NCBI RefSeq assembly: GCF_050942215.1
Contig: NZ_CP192056.1
Coordinates: 3,038,001-3,102,000 of the forward strand
Origin: Sphaerimonospora sp050942215
GTDB lineage: Bacteria; Actinomycetota; Actinomycetes; Streptosporangiales; Streptosporangiaceae
DNA length: 64,000 nucleotides
Direction: 5' to 3'
Shown here: positions 33,591-41,217 of the stretch, one piece after another
Layout of the letters: each line of letters begins with the position of its first letter
Numbering within the stretch: the stretch's first letter is position 1
Program-made: the position numbers and the translations under genes
The notes under the pieces: model-generated
The model's database searches: none
Seen by the model: the letters and a program-made list of their open reading frames with translations, nothing else
Told to the model about the DNA's origin: nothing

Positions 33591-34691
33591 GTGCGCTGGG
33601 ATCACCTACGTCTTGACGATCAAGGCCCGGACGGGCGACGGGGCGACGAACTGGAACGTTCCGATCAGCGGGACGGCGAGGCCGTGCCGCTGATCGCGCG
33701 CGGTGCGGTCGCCAGGACCTTCGACACCCCCGAGTTCCGGGGCATCACGTTCTACGAGATCCACGCGCGCTCGATCATCAATCGCGTCCCCGGCGCGAGC
33801 CGCGTTCCGTTCGAGTGGACGATCAACCCCTATCGCGGCTGCAGCCACGCCTGCGTCTACTGCTTCGCCCGGAAAACGCATGAATATCTGGATCTGGATG
33901 CGGGACGGGACTTCGACTCCAGGATCGTCGTGAAGGTGAACGCGGCCGAGCTGGTCCGCAAGGAGCTGGCCGCGCCCAAGTGGGCCGGACAGCACATCGC
34001 CATGGGCACCAACGTCGACTGCTACCAGCGGGCGGAGGGCCGCTACCGCCTGATGCGCGGCATCCTCGCCGCGCTGCGGGACGCGGCCAACCCCTTCTCC
34101 ATCCTGACCAAGGGCTCGCTGATCCTGCGCGACCTCGACCTGCTCACCCAGGCGGCCGAGGTGACCGACGTCGGCACGGCCGTCTCGGTCGGCTTCGCCG
34201 ACGAGGGCCTGTGGCGGCAGGTCGAACCGGGCACGCCGCATCCGCGCAAGCGGCTGGAGGTCTGCGCCACGCTCAACGACCACGGCGTCCGGTGCGGCGT
34301 GCTGATGGCCCCGATCCTTCCCTACCTCGCCGACTCCCCCGCCATGCTGTCCGACACCGTCCGGCGGATCGCCGAGGCCGGCGCCGCGCACGTCACCCCG
34401 ATCGTGCTGCACCTGCGGCCCGGCGCCCGCGAATGGTTCCTGGCCTGGCTGTCCCGCGAGCATCCCCGGCTCGTTCCCCGCTACCTGGAGCTGTACGGCA
34501 GGGGCGCGTACGCCCCCAGGGCCTACCAAGAGCGGATCACCCGGCAGGTGGCCGAGCTCGCCGAGCGCCACGGGATCGGCCGCGCCACCCCGCGCGATGC
34601 CCGGCGTCCCCGATCCGATGGCACTCGAACCCGCCGTGACCGGCCCGGGCGACCGCATCGTCCCGCTTCGGAGCAGCTCACGCTCCTGTGA
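33591..34691 (+). CDS. Rv2578c-family radical SAM protein
   Basis: 366 residues from GTG 33591 (MRWDHLRL is the usual opening of this family; GGAG 4-7 nt upstream). Radical SAM cluster motif CSHACVYCFAR (about 85-95), preceded by EWTINPYRGC. Downstream are AMGTNVDCYQRAEGRYRLMR and SILTKGSLILRD, conserved in the spore-photoproduct-lyase-like group. It should carry a 4Fe-4S cluster and cleave SAM. Substrate unknown; present across mycobacteria and actinomycetes. Confidence 0.87.
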   Translation: MRWDHLRLDDQGPDGRRGDELERSDQRDGEAVPLIARGAVARTFDTPEFRGITFYEIHARSIINRVPGASRVPFEWTINPYRGCSHACVYCFARKTHEYLDLDAGRDFDSRIVVKVNAAELVRKELAAPKWAGQHIAMGTNVDCYQRAEGRYRLMRGILAALRDAANPFSILTKGSLILRDLDLLTQAAEVTDVGTAVSVGFADEGLWRQVEPGTPHPRKRLEVCATLNDHGVRCGVLMAPILPYLADSPAMLSDTVRRIAEAGAAHVTPIVLHLRPGAREWFLAWLSREHPRLVPRYLELYGRGAYAPRAYQERITRQVAELAERHGIGRATPRDARRPRSDGTRTRRDRPGRPHRPASEQLTLL

Positions 34692-34742
34692 CGTGTTCGC
34701 ATAGACAACCCGCCTCCTTTACAGTGGAGATTAACTAGTTTG

Positions 34743-34762
34743 GGCAGGACAAATGTCCTGCC
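34743..34762. promoter_or_regulatory. 20-bp perfect palindrome GGCAGGAC-AAAT-GTCCTGCC
   Basis: It lies over the first possible start codon (ATG 34753) of the collapsed ABC gene and just downstream of TTAACTAGTT. It could be an operator for the transporter or an RNA hairpin blocking the start. Confidence 0.5.
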
Positions 34763-35607
34763 GGAAAGCGGATCGTTCGATCTACTCGGCCGGGCGGCCG
34801 GTTCCTATCGTTTCCAGCACGCGAAGCGACGAAAGCCCGGCCGTACTGCTCTCCTCGGTGACCAGGAACTTCGGTCCGGTACGCGCCGTCGACGGGATCG
34901 CGCTCACCATCCCCCGGGGTCAGACGGTCGCCCTGCTCGGTCAGAACGGAGCAGGCAAATCCACGACGATCGGTCCGCTGCTCGGCCTGCTGGCGCCCGA
35001 CTCCGGACGCGCCGCCCTGTTCGGCCTCGATCCCGGCCAGGCCGTACGGCAGGGCCTGGTGGGCGCGATGCCGCAGGAGGGCGGCCTGATCGGACGGGTC
35101 ACCGTACGCGAGCTGCTCACCTTCGTGGCCGGCACCTATCCCGCGCCGCTGCCGCTCGACCGGGTCCTCGAACTCGCGCTCGGCGCGGCGTTCAACAACG
35201 GCAGCGGCATCGCCGAGGACCGGGCGGCGGGATGGCTGCGCCGGCTCCGCCTCACCCCGCTGACCCCGGCCCAGGTGATCGCCGGCAAGGTCGTCACCGG
35301 CGCCATCGGGGTCGTGCCGGGCATCGCCGCCGTGCTGCTCACCGGGGCGCTGGTCAACCAGGTCACGCTCGCCCCCTGGCGGTGGCTGTCCATCGTGGGC
35401 GGGCTGTGGGTGCCGGTCAGCGGATTCCCGTCCTGGCTGCGCGCCCTCGCCGAGTGGACCCCGTCCAACGGCTACGCGTCCCTGTCCTGGCACGTCGCGT
35501 TCGGAGCGGCCCCCGGGGCGCGCGAGACGGCCATGCCGACCGCCTGGCTGGTCGTCTTCGGCCTCTACGCGATGTACGGCTACCGCCGCGCCGGCCGGAC
35601 CGGCTGA
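34753..35607 (+). pseudogene. ABC transporter ATPase-permease fusion from two in-frame deletions
   Basis: An open frame of 284 residues (ATG 34753 lies in a palindrome; the true start may be GTG 34855). It begins as an ABC-2 exporter ATPase: Walker A GQNGAGKSTT and Q-loop MPQEGG, up to about residue 140. It then jumps into the middle of an ABC-2 permease (LGAAFNNGSGIAEDRAAGWL, LRLTPLTPAQVIAGKVVTG). Signature, Walker B and the first permease helices are missing. A second deletion of about 40 residues lies inside the permease between WRWLSIVG and GLWVPVSGFP. Both deletions keep the frame. It cannot be a working transporter. Confidence 0.7.
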
Positions 35608-35640
35608 CGCCCGCTGAAGCGGCGGGCGGCGGCGTCCCGA

Positions 35641-35655
35641 TCTGCCCTCAGCAGA
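35641..35655. promoter_or_regulatory. PopR-type operator candidate TCTGC-N5-GCAGA
   Basis: A perfect dyad 43 bp upstream of the first clpP start. It resembles the TTCTGCC-N3-GGCAGAA palindrome reported for PopR control of clpP3-clpP4 in Streptomyces, and a PopR-like gene is at the other end of this operon. Confidence 0.6.
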
Positions 35656-35697
35656 CATATCGGCGGCCGGCGGGTGCGCGGCGGTTACAAATGCGCC

Positions 35698-36306
35698 ATG
35701 CGTGTTTCACCGAGCATGAGCTACCGAGACCGGCTGAACGAGAGGCTGTTCCAGCAGCGGACCCTGCTGTTGACCGGAGAGGTCGACGACGAGATGGCCG
35801 AGCGGGCGTGCGCCGAGATGGTGCTGCTGGCGACGGCGGACTCCGAGCGCGACATCATCCTGTACATCAACTCGCCCGGAGGGTCGGTGTCGGCCGGGCT
35901 GGCGATCTACGACACGATGAAGCTGGTCCCGAACGACGTGGTCACCGTCGCGCTCGGGTTCGCGGCGAGCATGGGGCAGGTGCTGCTGGCCTCCGGCACC
36001 CACGGCAAGCGGATCAGCCTCGCGCACAGCCGGATCATGATGCATCAGCCGTCGGCCGGCATCGGCGGCACGGCGATCGACATCGCGATCCAGTCCGAGA
36101 ACCTCGAGTACATGAAGCGGCAGTCCGAGGAGATCCTCGCGGCGGAGACCGGGCGGACGGTCGAGGAGATCGCCGCCGACAGCGACCGGGACCGCTGGTT
36201 CACCCCGGAACAGGCTCGCGACTACGGCATCATCGACCAGATCGTCGACTCCTTCCACAGCCTCGCGCCGTACGCGGCGCCCAACCTGATGGGGTTCTCC
36301 TCATGA
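35698..36306 (+). CDS. clpP: ATP-dependent Clp protease proteolytic subunit (ClpP3-like)
   Basis: 202 residues from ATG 35698; ATG 35716 is also possible, and neither has a clear RBS. The Ser-His-Asp triad is visible: Ser91 in GFAASMGQ, His116 in RIMMHQP and Asp161 in AADSDRDRW. YINSPGGSVSAGLAIYDTM is typical. It forms a barrel protease with Clp ATPases. Overlaps the second clpP by ATGA. The pair, with the convergent popR-like gene, corresponds to the inducible second clpP operon of streptomycetes rather than the constitutive clpP1-clpP2. Confidence 0.9.
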   Translation: MRVSPSMSYRDRLNERLFQQRTLLLTGEVDDEMAERACAEMVLLATADSERDIILYINSPGGSVSAGLAIYDTMKLVPNDVVTVALGFAASMGQVLLASGTHGKRISLAHSRIMMHQPSAGIGGTAIDIAIQSENLEYMKRQSEEILAAETGRTVEEIAADSDRDRWFTPEQARDYGIIDQIVDSFHSLAPYAAPNLMGFSS

Positions 36307-36899
36307 GCCAGTACATGATCCCGCACGTGGTCGAGCGGACCCCCGCCGGGGAGCGGTCGTTCGACGTCTTCAGCCGGCTGCTCAACGAGCGGATCGTCTT
36401 CCTCGGCACCGAGATCGACGACGGCGTCGCGAACGTCGTGATGGCGCAGCTGCTCCACCTGGAAGCGGAGAGCCCCGACCAGGAGATCAACCTCTACATC
36501 AACTCCCCCGGCGGGTCGCTGACGGCGATGCTCGCGATCTACGACACCATGCGGTTCCTGCGGGCGAGGGTCGCGACGTACTGCATGGGCCAGGCGGCCT
36601 CGGCCGCCGCCGTGCTGCTCGCCGCCGGCGCGCCCGGACGGCGGTTCATGCTCGCCCACTCCCGTGTGCTGCTGCACCAGCCGTACACACAGGGCCAGGG
36701 CACCATCTCCGATCTCGCTCTGCAGGCGGCCGAGGTGATGCGGGTGCGCGCGCAGACCGAGGAGATTCTCAGCGCCCACACCGGGGTCGACGTCGCCCGG
36801 CTGCGCAGGGACACCGCCCGGGACCGGGTCTTCGACGCCCGTGAGGCCGTCGAGTACGGCCTGGCCGACGAGCTGATCGTCACCCGCGAGGCGGTGTAG
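36303..36899 (+). CDS. clpP: ATP-dependent Clp protease proteolytic subunit (ClpP4-like)
   Basis: 198 residues, start overlapping the previous stop. Triad Ser100 (MGQAASAAAVLL), His125 (RVLLHQP) and Asp170 (RRDTARDR). Compared with its partner the strand around the active Ser reads AASAAA rather than AASMGQ, as is usual when two ClpP isoforms assemble into mixed rings. Co-translated with the first subunit, 4 bp from the convergent popR-like gene. Confidence 0.9.
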   Translation: MSQYMIPHVVERTPAGERSFDVFSRLLNERIVFLGTEIDDGVANVVMAQLLHLEAESPDQEINLYINSPGGSLTAMLAIYDTMRFLRARVATYCMGQAASAAAVLLAAGAPGRRFMLAHSRVLLHQPYTQGQGTISDLALQAAEVMRVRAQTEEILSAHTGVDVARLRRDTARDRVFDAREAVEYGLADELIVTREAV

Positions 36900-36902
36900 C
36901 GC

Positions 36903-37280
36903 TCACGCCGCCAGCAGCTCCACCCGCGGCGCCTCGGACGGCCGGCGGGTCGCGATCCGGCGCGACGCCGTGATCCGCCGGACGGCGCGGGTGAGCAGGT
37001 GCTCGACCGGCAGCCCGAGCGCGTCGCACACCGAACGGAGCATCTCCGACGACGGCTCCTTGCGCCCGCGCTCGACCTCCGACAGATACTGCTTGGACAT
37101 GCCGACCGTACGCGCCACGTCGTGGAGCGTACGGTCCTGGTCCAGCCGCTCGTCGCGGAGGATCTCCCCGTAGACCTCGCGCAGCAGCGGGCCGGGGCCG
37201 TCGGGGATCTCGGAACCGTGCTTCCCACCCGCCCTGCGGGTCCGGATGTCGATGACCACTGATCGGTCCGCGGCTGCCAT
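36903..37280 (-). CDS. popR: PopR/ClgR-like XRE regulator with C-terminal AA degron
   Basis: 125 residues from ATG 37280. HTH at about 40-90 (REVYGEILRDERLDQDRTLH, then VGMSKQYLSEVERGRKEPSS). This is the ClgR/PopR pattern, an activator of clp genes. The protein ends VELLAA; in Streptomyces PopR and ClgR the terminal Ala-Ala is the recognition signal for ClpP, giving a feedback loop in which low ClpP activity stabilises the activator. Convergent with clpP, and a PopR-like site is upstream of clpP. Confidence 0.82.
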   Translation of the reverse strand: MAAADRSVVIDIRTRRAGGKHGSEIPDGPGPLLREVYGEILRDERLDQDRTLHDVARTVGMSKQYLSEVERGRKEPSSEMLRSVCDALGLPVEHLLTRAVRRITASRRIATRRPSEAPRVELLAA

Positions 37281-37433
37281 ACCGGCATTCTGACACGCCG
37301 GGATCTCCACCGGGCCGGTGTTCGCGGACAGACGAGCGGGCGGGGGCCGCACGGGGGCGTTCCGCCCTCGACCGCGCCCGGGTTCGCGGGCGCGTCCGCG
37401 GCCGGGGCTGTCGTACGGCGTGGCGCGGGCCGA

Positions 37434-37976
37434 TCAGACCCGGTCGAGGGGCCGGTGCGGTCCCGCGGGCAGCTCGACGACGATCGCGTCGCCGGGCCGC
37501 ACCACGCCGCCCTCGCGCACGACGCCCATGATCCCCGCCTTTCTGACGATGCCGCCGTGCTCGTCCCGGCCGACGACCTCCTTCAGCAGTCCGTCCTGGA
37601 AGTCGTCGATCTGCCGGCAGGGGTTGCGCAGCCCCGTGACCTCCACGACCGCCTCGTCCCCGAAGCGCAGCAGGGTGCCCACGGGCAGGCCGAGCAGGTC
37701 GATTCCACTGGTGGTGATGTTCTCCCCGAGTTCGCCCGGCGCCACCCGGAACCCTTTCCCGCCGACCTCAGCGAAGAGCTCCTCGTGGATGAGGTGGACC
37801 TGGCGAAGGTTGGGCTGGGTGGGGTCCTGCGCGAGCCGGACGCGGTGCTTCACCGTCACGCCGGCGTGCACGTCCCCCTCCACGCCGATCCCCGCGAGTA
37901 ACGTGATGCTGCTCCGATTCGGCTTGGTGAACGTGTATTCGCCGCTGCTGCTGACCGCCCGTACTGTCCCGCCCAT
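37434..37976 (-). CDS. MOSC-domain protein
   Basis: 180 residues covering a single MOSC domain: GVEGDVHAGVTVKHR at about 31-45, HLIHEELFAEV, PGELGENITTSGIDL, and the conserved Cys in TGLRNPCRQIDDFQ (about 121). MOSC proteins bind sulfur or molybdenum cofactor through this Cys and move sulfur or reduce N-hydroxylated compounds. No molybdoenzyme is adjacent. Isolated gene. Confidence 0.85.
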   Translation of the reverse strand: MGGTVRAVSSSGEYTFTKPNRSSITLLAGIGVEGDVHAGVTVKHRVRLAQDPTQPNLRQVHLIHEELFAEVGGKGFRVAPGELGENITTSGIDLLGLPVGTLLRFGDEAVVEVTGLRNPCRQIDDFQDGLLKEVVGRDEHGGIVRKAGIMGVVREGGVVRPGDAIVVELPAGPHRPLDRV

Positions 37977-38048
37977 GCCGCGAAGCCCCCTGTATCGCGT
38001 TGATCCATCACAACCAAGACTAATCGGGCAATCGCCGCGGGCAAGGGG

Positions 38049-38948
38049 TCACCAGCCGAGTTCGTCGCAGCCGCGGTGGTCGGCCGGCTCGACCTGGAGG
38101 GTGGCGTGGGCCACGCCGTGGTGGCGCAGCAGCAGGTCGCGGGCCCGGTCCAGGACCGCGTGGTTGTCGTGCGGGTCGACGGTGACCAGGTGGGCGGTGG
38201 CCACGTGCATGCCGGAGGTGAGCGTCCACAGATGCAGGTCGTGCACGTCGCTGACGCCGTCGATGGCGGCCAGATCGGCGGCCACGGCCGCGGGGTCCAT
38301 GCCCTCCGGCACGTGCTGGCCGAGCACGGCGAACACCTGACGGCCCAGCGAGACGGCCCGGACGGCGACGAACGCGCCGATGACCAGCGCCACCAGCGTG
38401 TCCCACAGCGCCTGCCCGGTGGCCGCAACCAGCGCGCCGGCCGCGATGACGCCGACGGACCCGGCGGTGTCGGCCATGACCTCCAGATAGGCGCCCCTGA
38501 CGTTGAGGCTCTCCCCCGCCCCGGCGCGCAGGATCGCGAGCGCGGCGAGGTTGACGGCCAGGCCGATCGAGCCGACCACGAGCATCGGACCCGAGGCCAC
38601 CTCCGCCCGGGCGCCTATGCGCCCGATCGCCTCGATGACCACGTATACGGCGACGCCCAGCATCATCATCACGGCCAGCAGGGAGGCGAACACCTCGGCG
38701 CGGTAGGAGCCGTAGCTGCGCCGGCCGGTGGTGTCCGGGCGGGCGGCGATGCGCGTGGCCACCAGCGCGGCGCCGAGCGTGACGACGTCGGCGGCCATGT
38801 GCCCGGCGTCCGACAGCAGCGCCAGCGACCCGGAGACCAGGCCGTACCCCAACTCGACGAAGAAGAACGCACCCACCAGGCAGAAGGCGACGGCCAGCCG
38901 CCATCGGTGCCGGGCCCCCGCGTGTCCGTGCCCGTGGCCGGCGCCCAT
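38049..38948 (-). CDS. cation diffusion facilitator (CDF) metal efflux protein
   Basis: 299 residues from ATG 38948, overlapping the stop of the ArsR gene by one base; GTG 38951 is possible. His-rich N-terminus (GHGHGHAGARH), six membrane helices, site-A residues in LLSDAGHMAADV (helix 2) and EVMADTAGSVGV (helix 5), and a C-terminal cytoplasmic ferredoxin-like domain (DVHDLHLWTLTSGMHVATAH). Exports Zn, Co or similar divalent ions by proton exchange. Coupled to its own ArsR sensor. Confidence 0.9.
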   Translation of the reverse strand: MGAGHGHGHAGARHRWRLAVAFCLVGAFFFVELGYGLVSGSLALLSDAGHMAADVVTLGAALVATRIAARPDTTGRRSYGSYRAEVFASLLAVMMMLGVAVYVVIEAIGRIGARAEVASGPMLVVGSIGLAVNLAALAILRAGAGESLNVRGAYLEVMADTAGSVGVIAAGALVAATGQALWDTLVALVIGAFVAVRAVSLGRQVFAVLGQHVPEGMDPAAVAADLAAIDGVSDVHDLHLWTLTSGMHVATAHLVTVDPHDNHAVLDRARDLLLRHHGVAHATLQVEPADHRGCDELGW

Positions 38949-39361
38949 CACTCACCCCCGTCGCGTTCGGGATGCAGGATCTCGGTGTGCTCCGTGTGCG
39001 CCAGCGCCAGATCCAGCAGCATCCGCACATGCGGGTCTTCCAGCCGGTAGTAGGCCATCCGCCCGGCGCGGCGCACCGCCACGATACGGTGCGCGCGCAG
39101 CAGGCGCAGCGCGTGCGAGGCCGCCGACTCGCTCAGCCCGCTGACCGCGGCCAGATCACACACGCAGAGCTCCCCCTCCAGCAGCGCCACCAGCAGCCGC
39201 AGCCGGTTCGGATCCGACAGCAGGCCGAAGACGTCGGCGGTGTCGGCCAGATCGGCGGCCGCCGGCATCCGCTCGCACACGGCGGCGACCCGGTCGGCGT
39301 CGACCACGCGGGCGGCGCACGCGTCCACCGCCAACGCATGCTCATCTGAAGAGGTGTTCAT
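38948..39361 (-). CDS. ArsR/SmtB-family metal-responsive repressor
   Basis: 137 residues from ATG 39361. Winged helix with ELCVCDLAAVSGLSESAASH (about 67-86): the CVC at the first recognition helix is the metal-thiolate site of CmtR/CadC-like members. The His-rich tail (AHTEHTEILHPERD) supplies an alpha-5-type site as in NmtR/SmtB. It should release DNA on metal binding and allow expression of the overlapping CDF gene. A palindrome overlaps its start codon. Confidence 0.88.
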   Translation of the reverse strand: MNTSSDEHALAVDACAARVVDADRVAAVCERMPAAADLADTADVFGLLSDPNRLRLLVALLEGELCVCDLAAVSGLSESAASHALRLLRAHRIVAVRRAGRMAYYRLEDPHVRMLLDLALAHTEHTEILHPERDGGE

Positions 39362-39368
39362 ATGAGCA
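39355..39368. promoter_or_regulatory. ArsR-type operator candidate TGTTCATATGAGCA
   Basis: A near-perfect 14-bp dyad centred on the start codon of the ArsR gene, the position for autorepression of arsR-CDF. Confidence 0.5.
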
Positions 39369-39429
39369 AGGTAGCGGAGAGCGCTCGCCCCCCGCCAACC
39401 ACCCCGCGGGGGGACCTCCCGGCGGCCGA

Positions 39430-39848
39430 CCGGGGGTGCGGGCCGCCGTCACCGGCTACCGGGGGCGCGGCCTGGCCGCCGAACTCGACTCCGCCCGTAC
39501 GGCGCCGGCCGACGCCGGCATCGCCGCCGACGTCCGCGTCCCGGCCGCGGGGGGCTCACGCCGGAGACAGACGCCCTGCCGGGCTGGGCCGTGCGGGAAG
39601 GCGTCACCAACGTCATCCGGCACAGCGGCGCCACCGCCTGCGCGGTCGAGCTGCACGTGGGCGACGATCTCGTGCTGGAGATCCGCGACGACGGCGGCGG
39701 ACCCGGCCAGGGCCGGGCTCGGGGCAACGGGCTGGCCGGGCTGCGGGAGCGGGTGACCGCGCTCGACGGCACTCTGGCGGCCGACCGGCTGCCCGGCGGG
39801 GGCTTTCTGCTGCGTGTGACGGTTCCGCGCGGGGAGGACAAGACGTGA
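39430..39848 (+). pseudogene. DesK/NarX-type histidine kinase, frameshifted C-terminal relic
   Basis: One frame reads VRAAVTGYRGRGLAAELDSA and ADVRVPAAGG, then the frame shifts at about 39555 to LTPETDALPGWAVREGVTNV and IRHSGATACAVEL, followed by the ATP-binding G-box DDGGGPGQGRARGNGLAGLRE. This is the tail of a HisKA_3/HATPase kinase. The sensor part and phosphorylated His are missing. The TGA overlaps the GTG of the response-regulator remnant, as in an intact desK-desR pair. Confidence 0.65.
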
Positions 39849-40183
39849 TCAAGGTGCTGCTGGCCGAAGATCAGGGCATGATGCGCGGCGCCCTGGCCCT
39901 GCTGCTCGGCCTCGAAGACGACATCGAGGTCGTCGCCCAGGTCTCCTCCGGCGAGGAGGTGGCCGCAGCCGCACTGGCGACCCGGCCCGACGTGGCGCTA
40001 CTCGACATCGAGATGCCGGGCCGTGACGTGCTGTCCGCCGCCGCCGACGGGACGACCATCGCCGACATCGCCGCCCGGCTCCACCTGTCGGAGAGCACCG
40101 TGCGCAACTACCTGTCCTCGGCGATCGGCAAGACCGGCACACGCAACCGGATCGAGGCGGCCCGCCACCAGGGCCGGCTGTGA
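39845..40183 (+). CDS. response regulator shortened by internal deletion (receiver-HTH fusion)
   Basis: 112 residues from GTG 39845. The first 60 residues are a receiver domain start with acidic pocket (LLAEDQ) and phosphoacceptor Asp54 (ALLDIEMPG). The sequence then passes directly at GRD (59-61) into a LuxR-type HTH (VLSAAADGTTIADIAARLHL, then SESTVRNYLSSAIGKTG). About 85-90 residues, the second half of the receiver with its conserved Thr/Lys and the linker, are absent without a frameshift. A normal DesR-type regulator has about 200 residues. It could still bind DNA but cannot switch normally. The partner kinase is broken. Confidence 0.7.
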   Translation: MIKVLLAEDQGMMRGALALLLGLEDDIEVVAQVSSGEEVAAAALATRPDVALLDIEMPGRDVLSAAADGTTIADIAARLHLSESTVRNYLSSAIGKTGTRNRIEAARHQGRL

Positions 40184-40194
40184 CCGCCGCGTGG

Positions 40195-41034
40195 TCACGC
40201 CTTCGCATCGGCGAAGAAGCCGGCGGCGAAGGTGACCCGGGCGAGCGCCCGCTGACCGGCCTCGTTGGGGTGGAAGAAGTCCCAGCCGCTCAGCATCTCG
40301 AGCGTGAAGGGGAAGGCGAAGACCGCGCCGCCGTCGTAGCGGCAGGCCGGGCCGTACCGCCGGCAGGCCTGCCGGAGCTGCTCGTTGTAGTCCATCACCC
40401 GGTCGCGCACCTCGTCGCGCCTGGCCTGGTCCTCCTTCGCCATGGATCCGGGCTTGGCCAGCATCGACCGGCAGGTCCGGCCGATCGTCCAGAACACACG
40501 GGCCCAGCGGTCGTCCTTGCCGATCTGCCAGAGCCGCTTCAGGTCCGGGATGCTGGCGATGAAGACCCGTGCCCCCGTCGGCCGCAGCACGTCGAGTGCC
40601 TCGTCGATCCGGCGCCGGTAGGTGTCGACGGGGGTCATGAGCTCCGGCGACTCGGCGCACACGTCCTGCGCGCCCACGAGGATGGTGACGTAGTCGGCCC
40701 GGCCGTCGACCGCCCGCCGGGCCTGCTCGGGCAGATCGGCGCTGGTCGCCCCGGGGACCGCGAGGTTGAGGTTGTGCCCCTTCAGGTCCGGCGCGAGCGC
40801 GAGCAGGCGCAGGTAGTGGCTGTTCACCTCTGCGCCGTCCCCGGACGACCACGACCGCGAGGTGCACGGGACGTACCAGCCGCACGCGTTGAACCCCGCG
40901 CTGATCGAGTCTCCCAGCGCCGCCAGCACCCTGGGAGGCGCGGGCGGCGCCGCCGCCGGCGGACGCCCGGCATGGGCCGTTCCCGGCGCGAGCAGCACGG
41001 AAAGGGCCAGGAACGACGTGATCTTCTTGATCAT
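40195..41034 (-). CDS. secreted SGNH/GDSL hydrolase
   Basis: 279 residues from ATG 41034 with GGAGG upstream. Signal peptide (LALSVLLAPGTAHA). SGNH blocks: ALGDSISAGFN (nucleophile Ser), NLAVPGATSADLP, ILVGAQDVC and DFFHPNEAGQRALA (Asp and His). Several cysteines suggest disulfides outside the cell. Lipase/esterase by family; substrate unknown. Confidence 0.87.
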   Translation of the reverse strand: MIKKITSFLALSVLLAPGTAHAGRPPAAAPPAPPRVLAALGDSISAGFNACGWYVPCTSRSWSSGDGAEVNSHYLRLLALAPDLKGHNLNLAVPGATSADLPEQARRAVDGRADYVTILVGAQDVCAESPELMTPVDTYRRRIDEALDVLRPTGARVFIASIPDLKRLWQIGKDDRWARVFWTIGRTCRSMLAKPGSMAKEDQARRDEVRDRVMDYNEQLRQACRRYGPACRYDGGAVFAFPFTLEMLSGWDFFHPNEAGQRALARVTFAAGFFADAKA

Positions 41035-41217
41035 GAACACCTCCGGGTGACCCAACGTAGGGATCACCGTGGGCGCGCTCCATCTCCTTCGGGGAATCCG
41101 GCGATTCTCTGACCGAGTTCCTATCCGCGCTTGACGCAGGCACTTCGGGCCTGGTGGACGGCCGACCATCGGGGGTCCGGGACGAACCACGGTCAGATCG
41201 TGCGTAAAGTGAATTGA

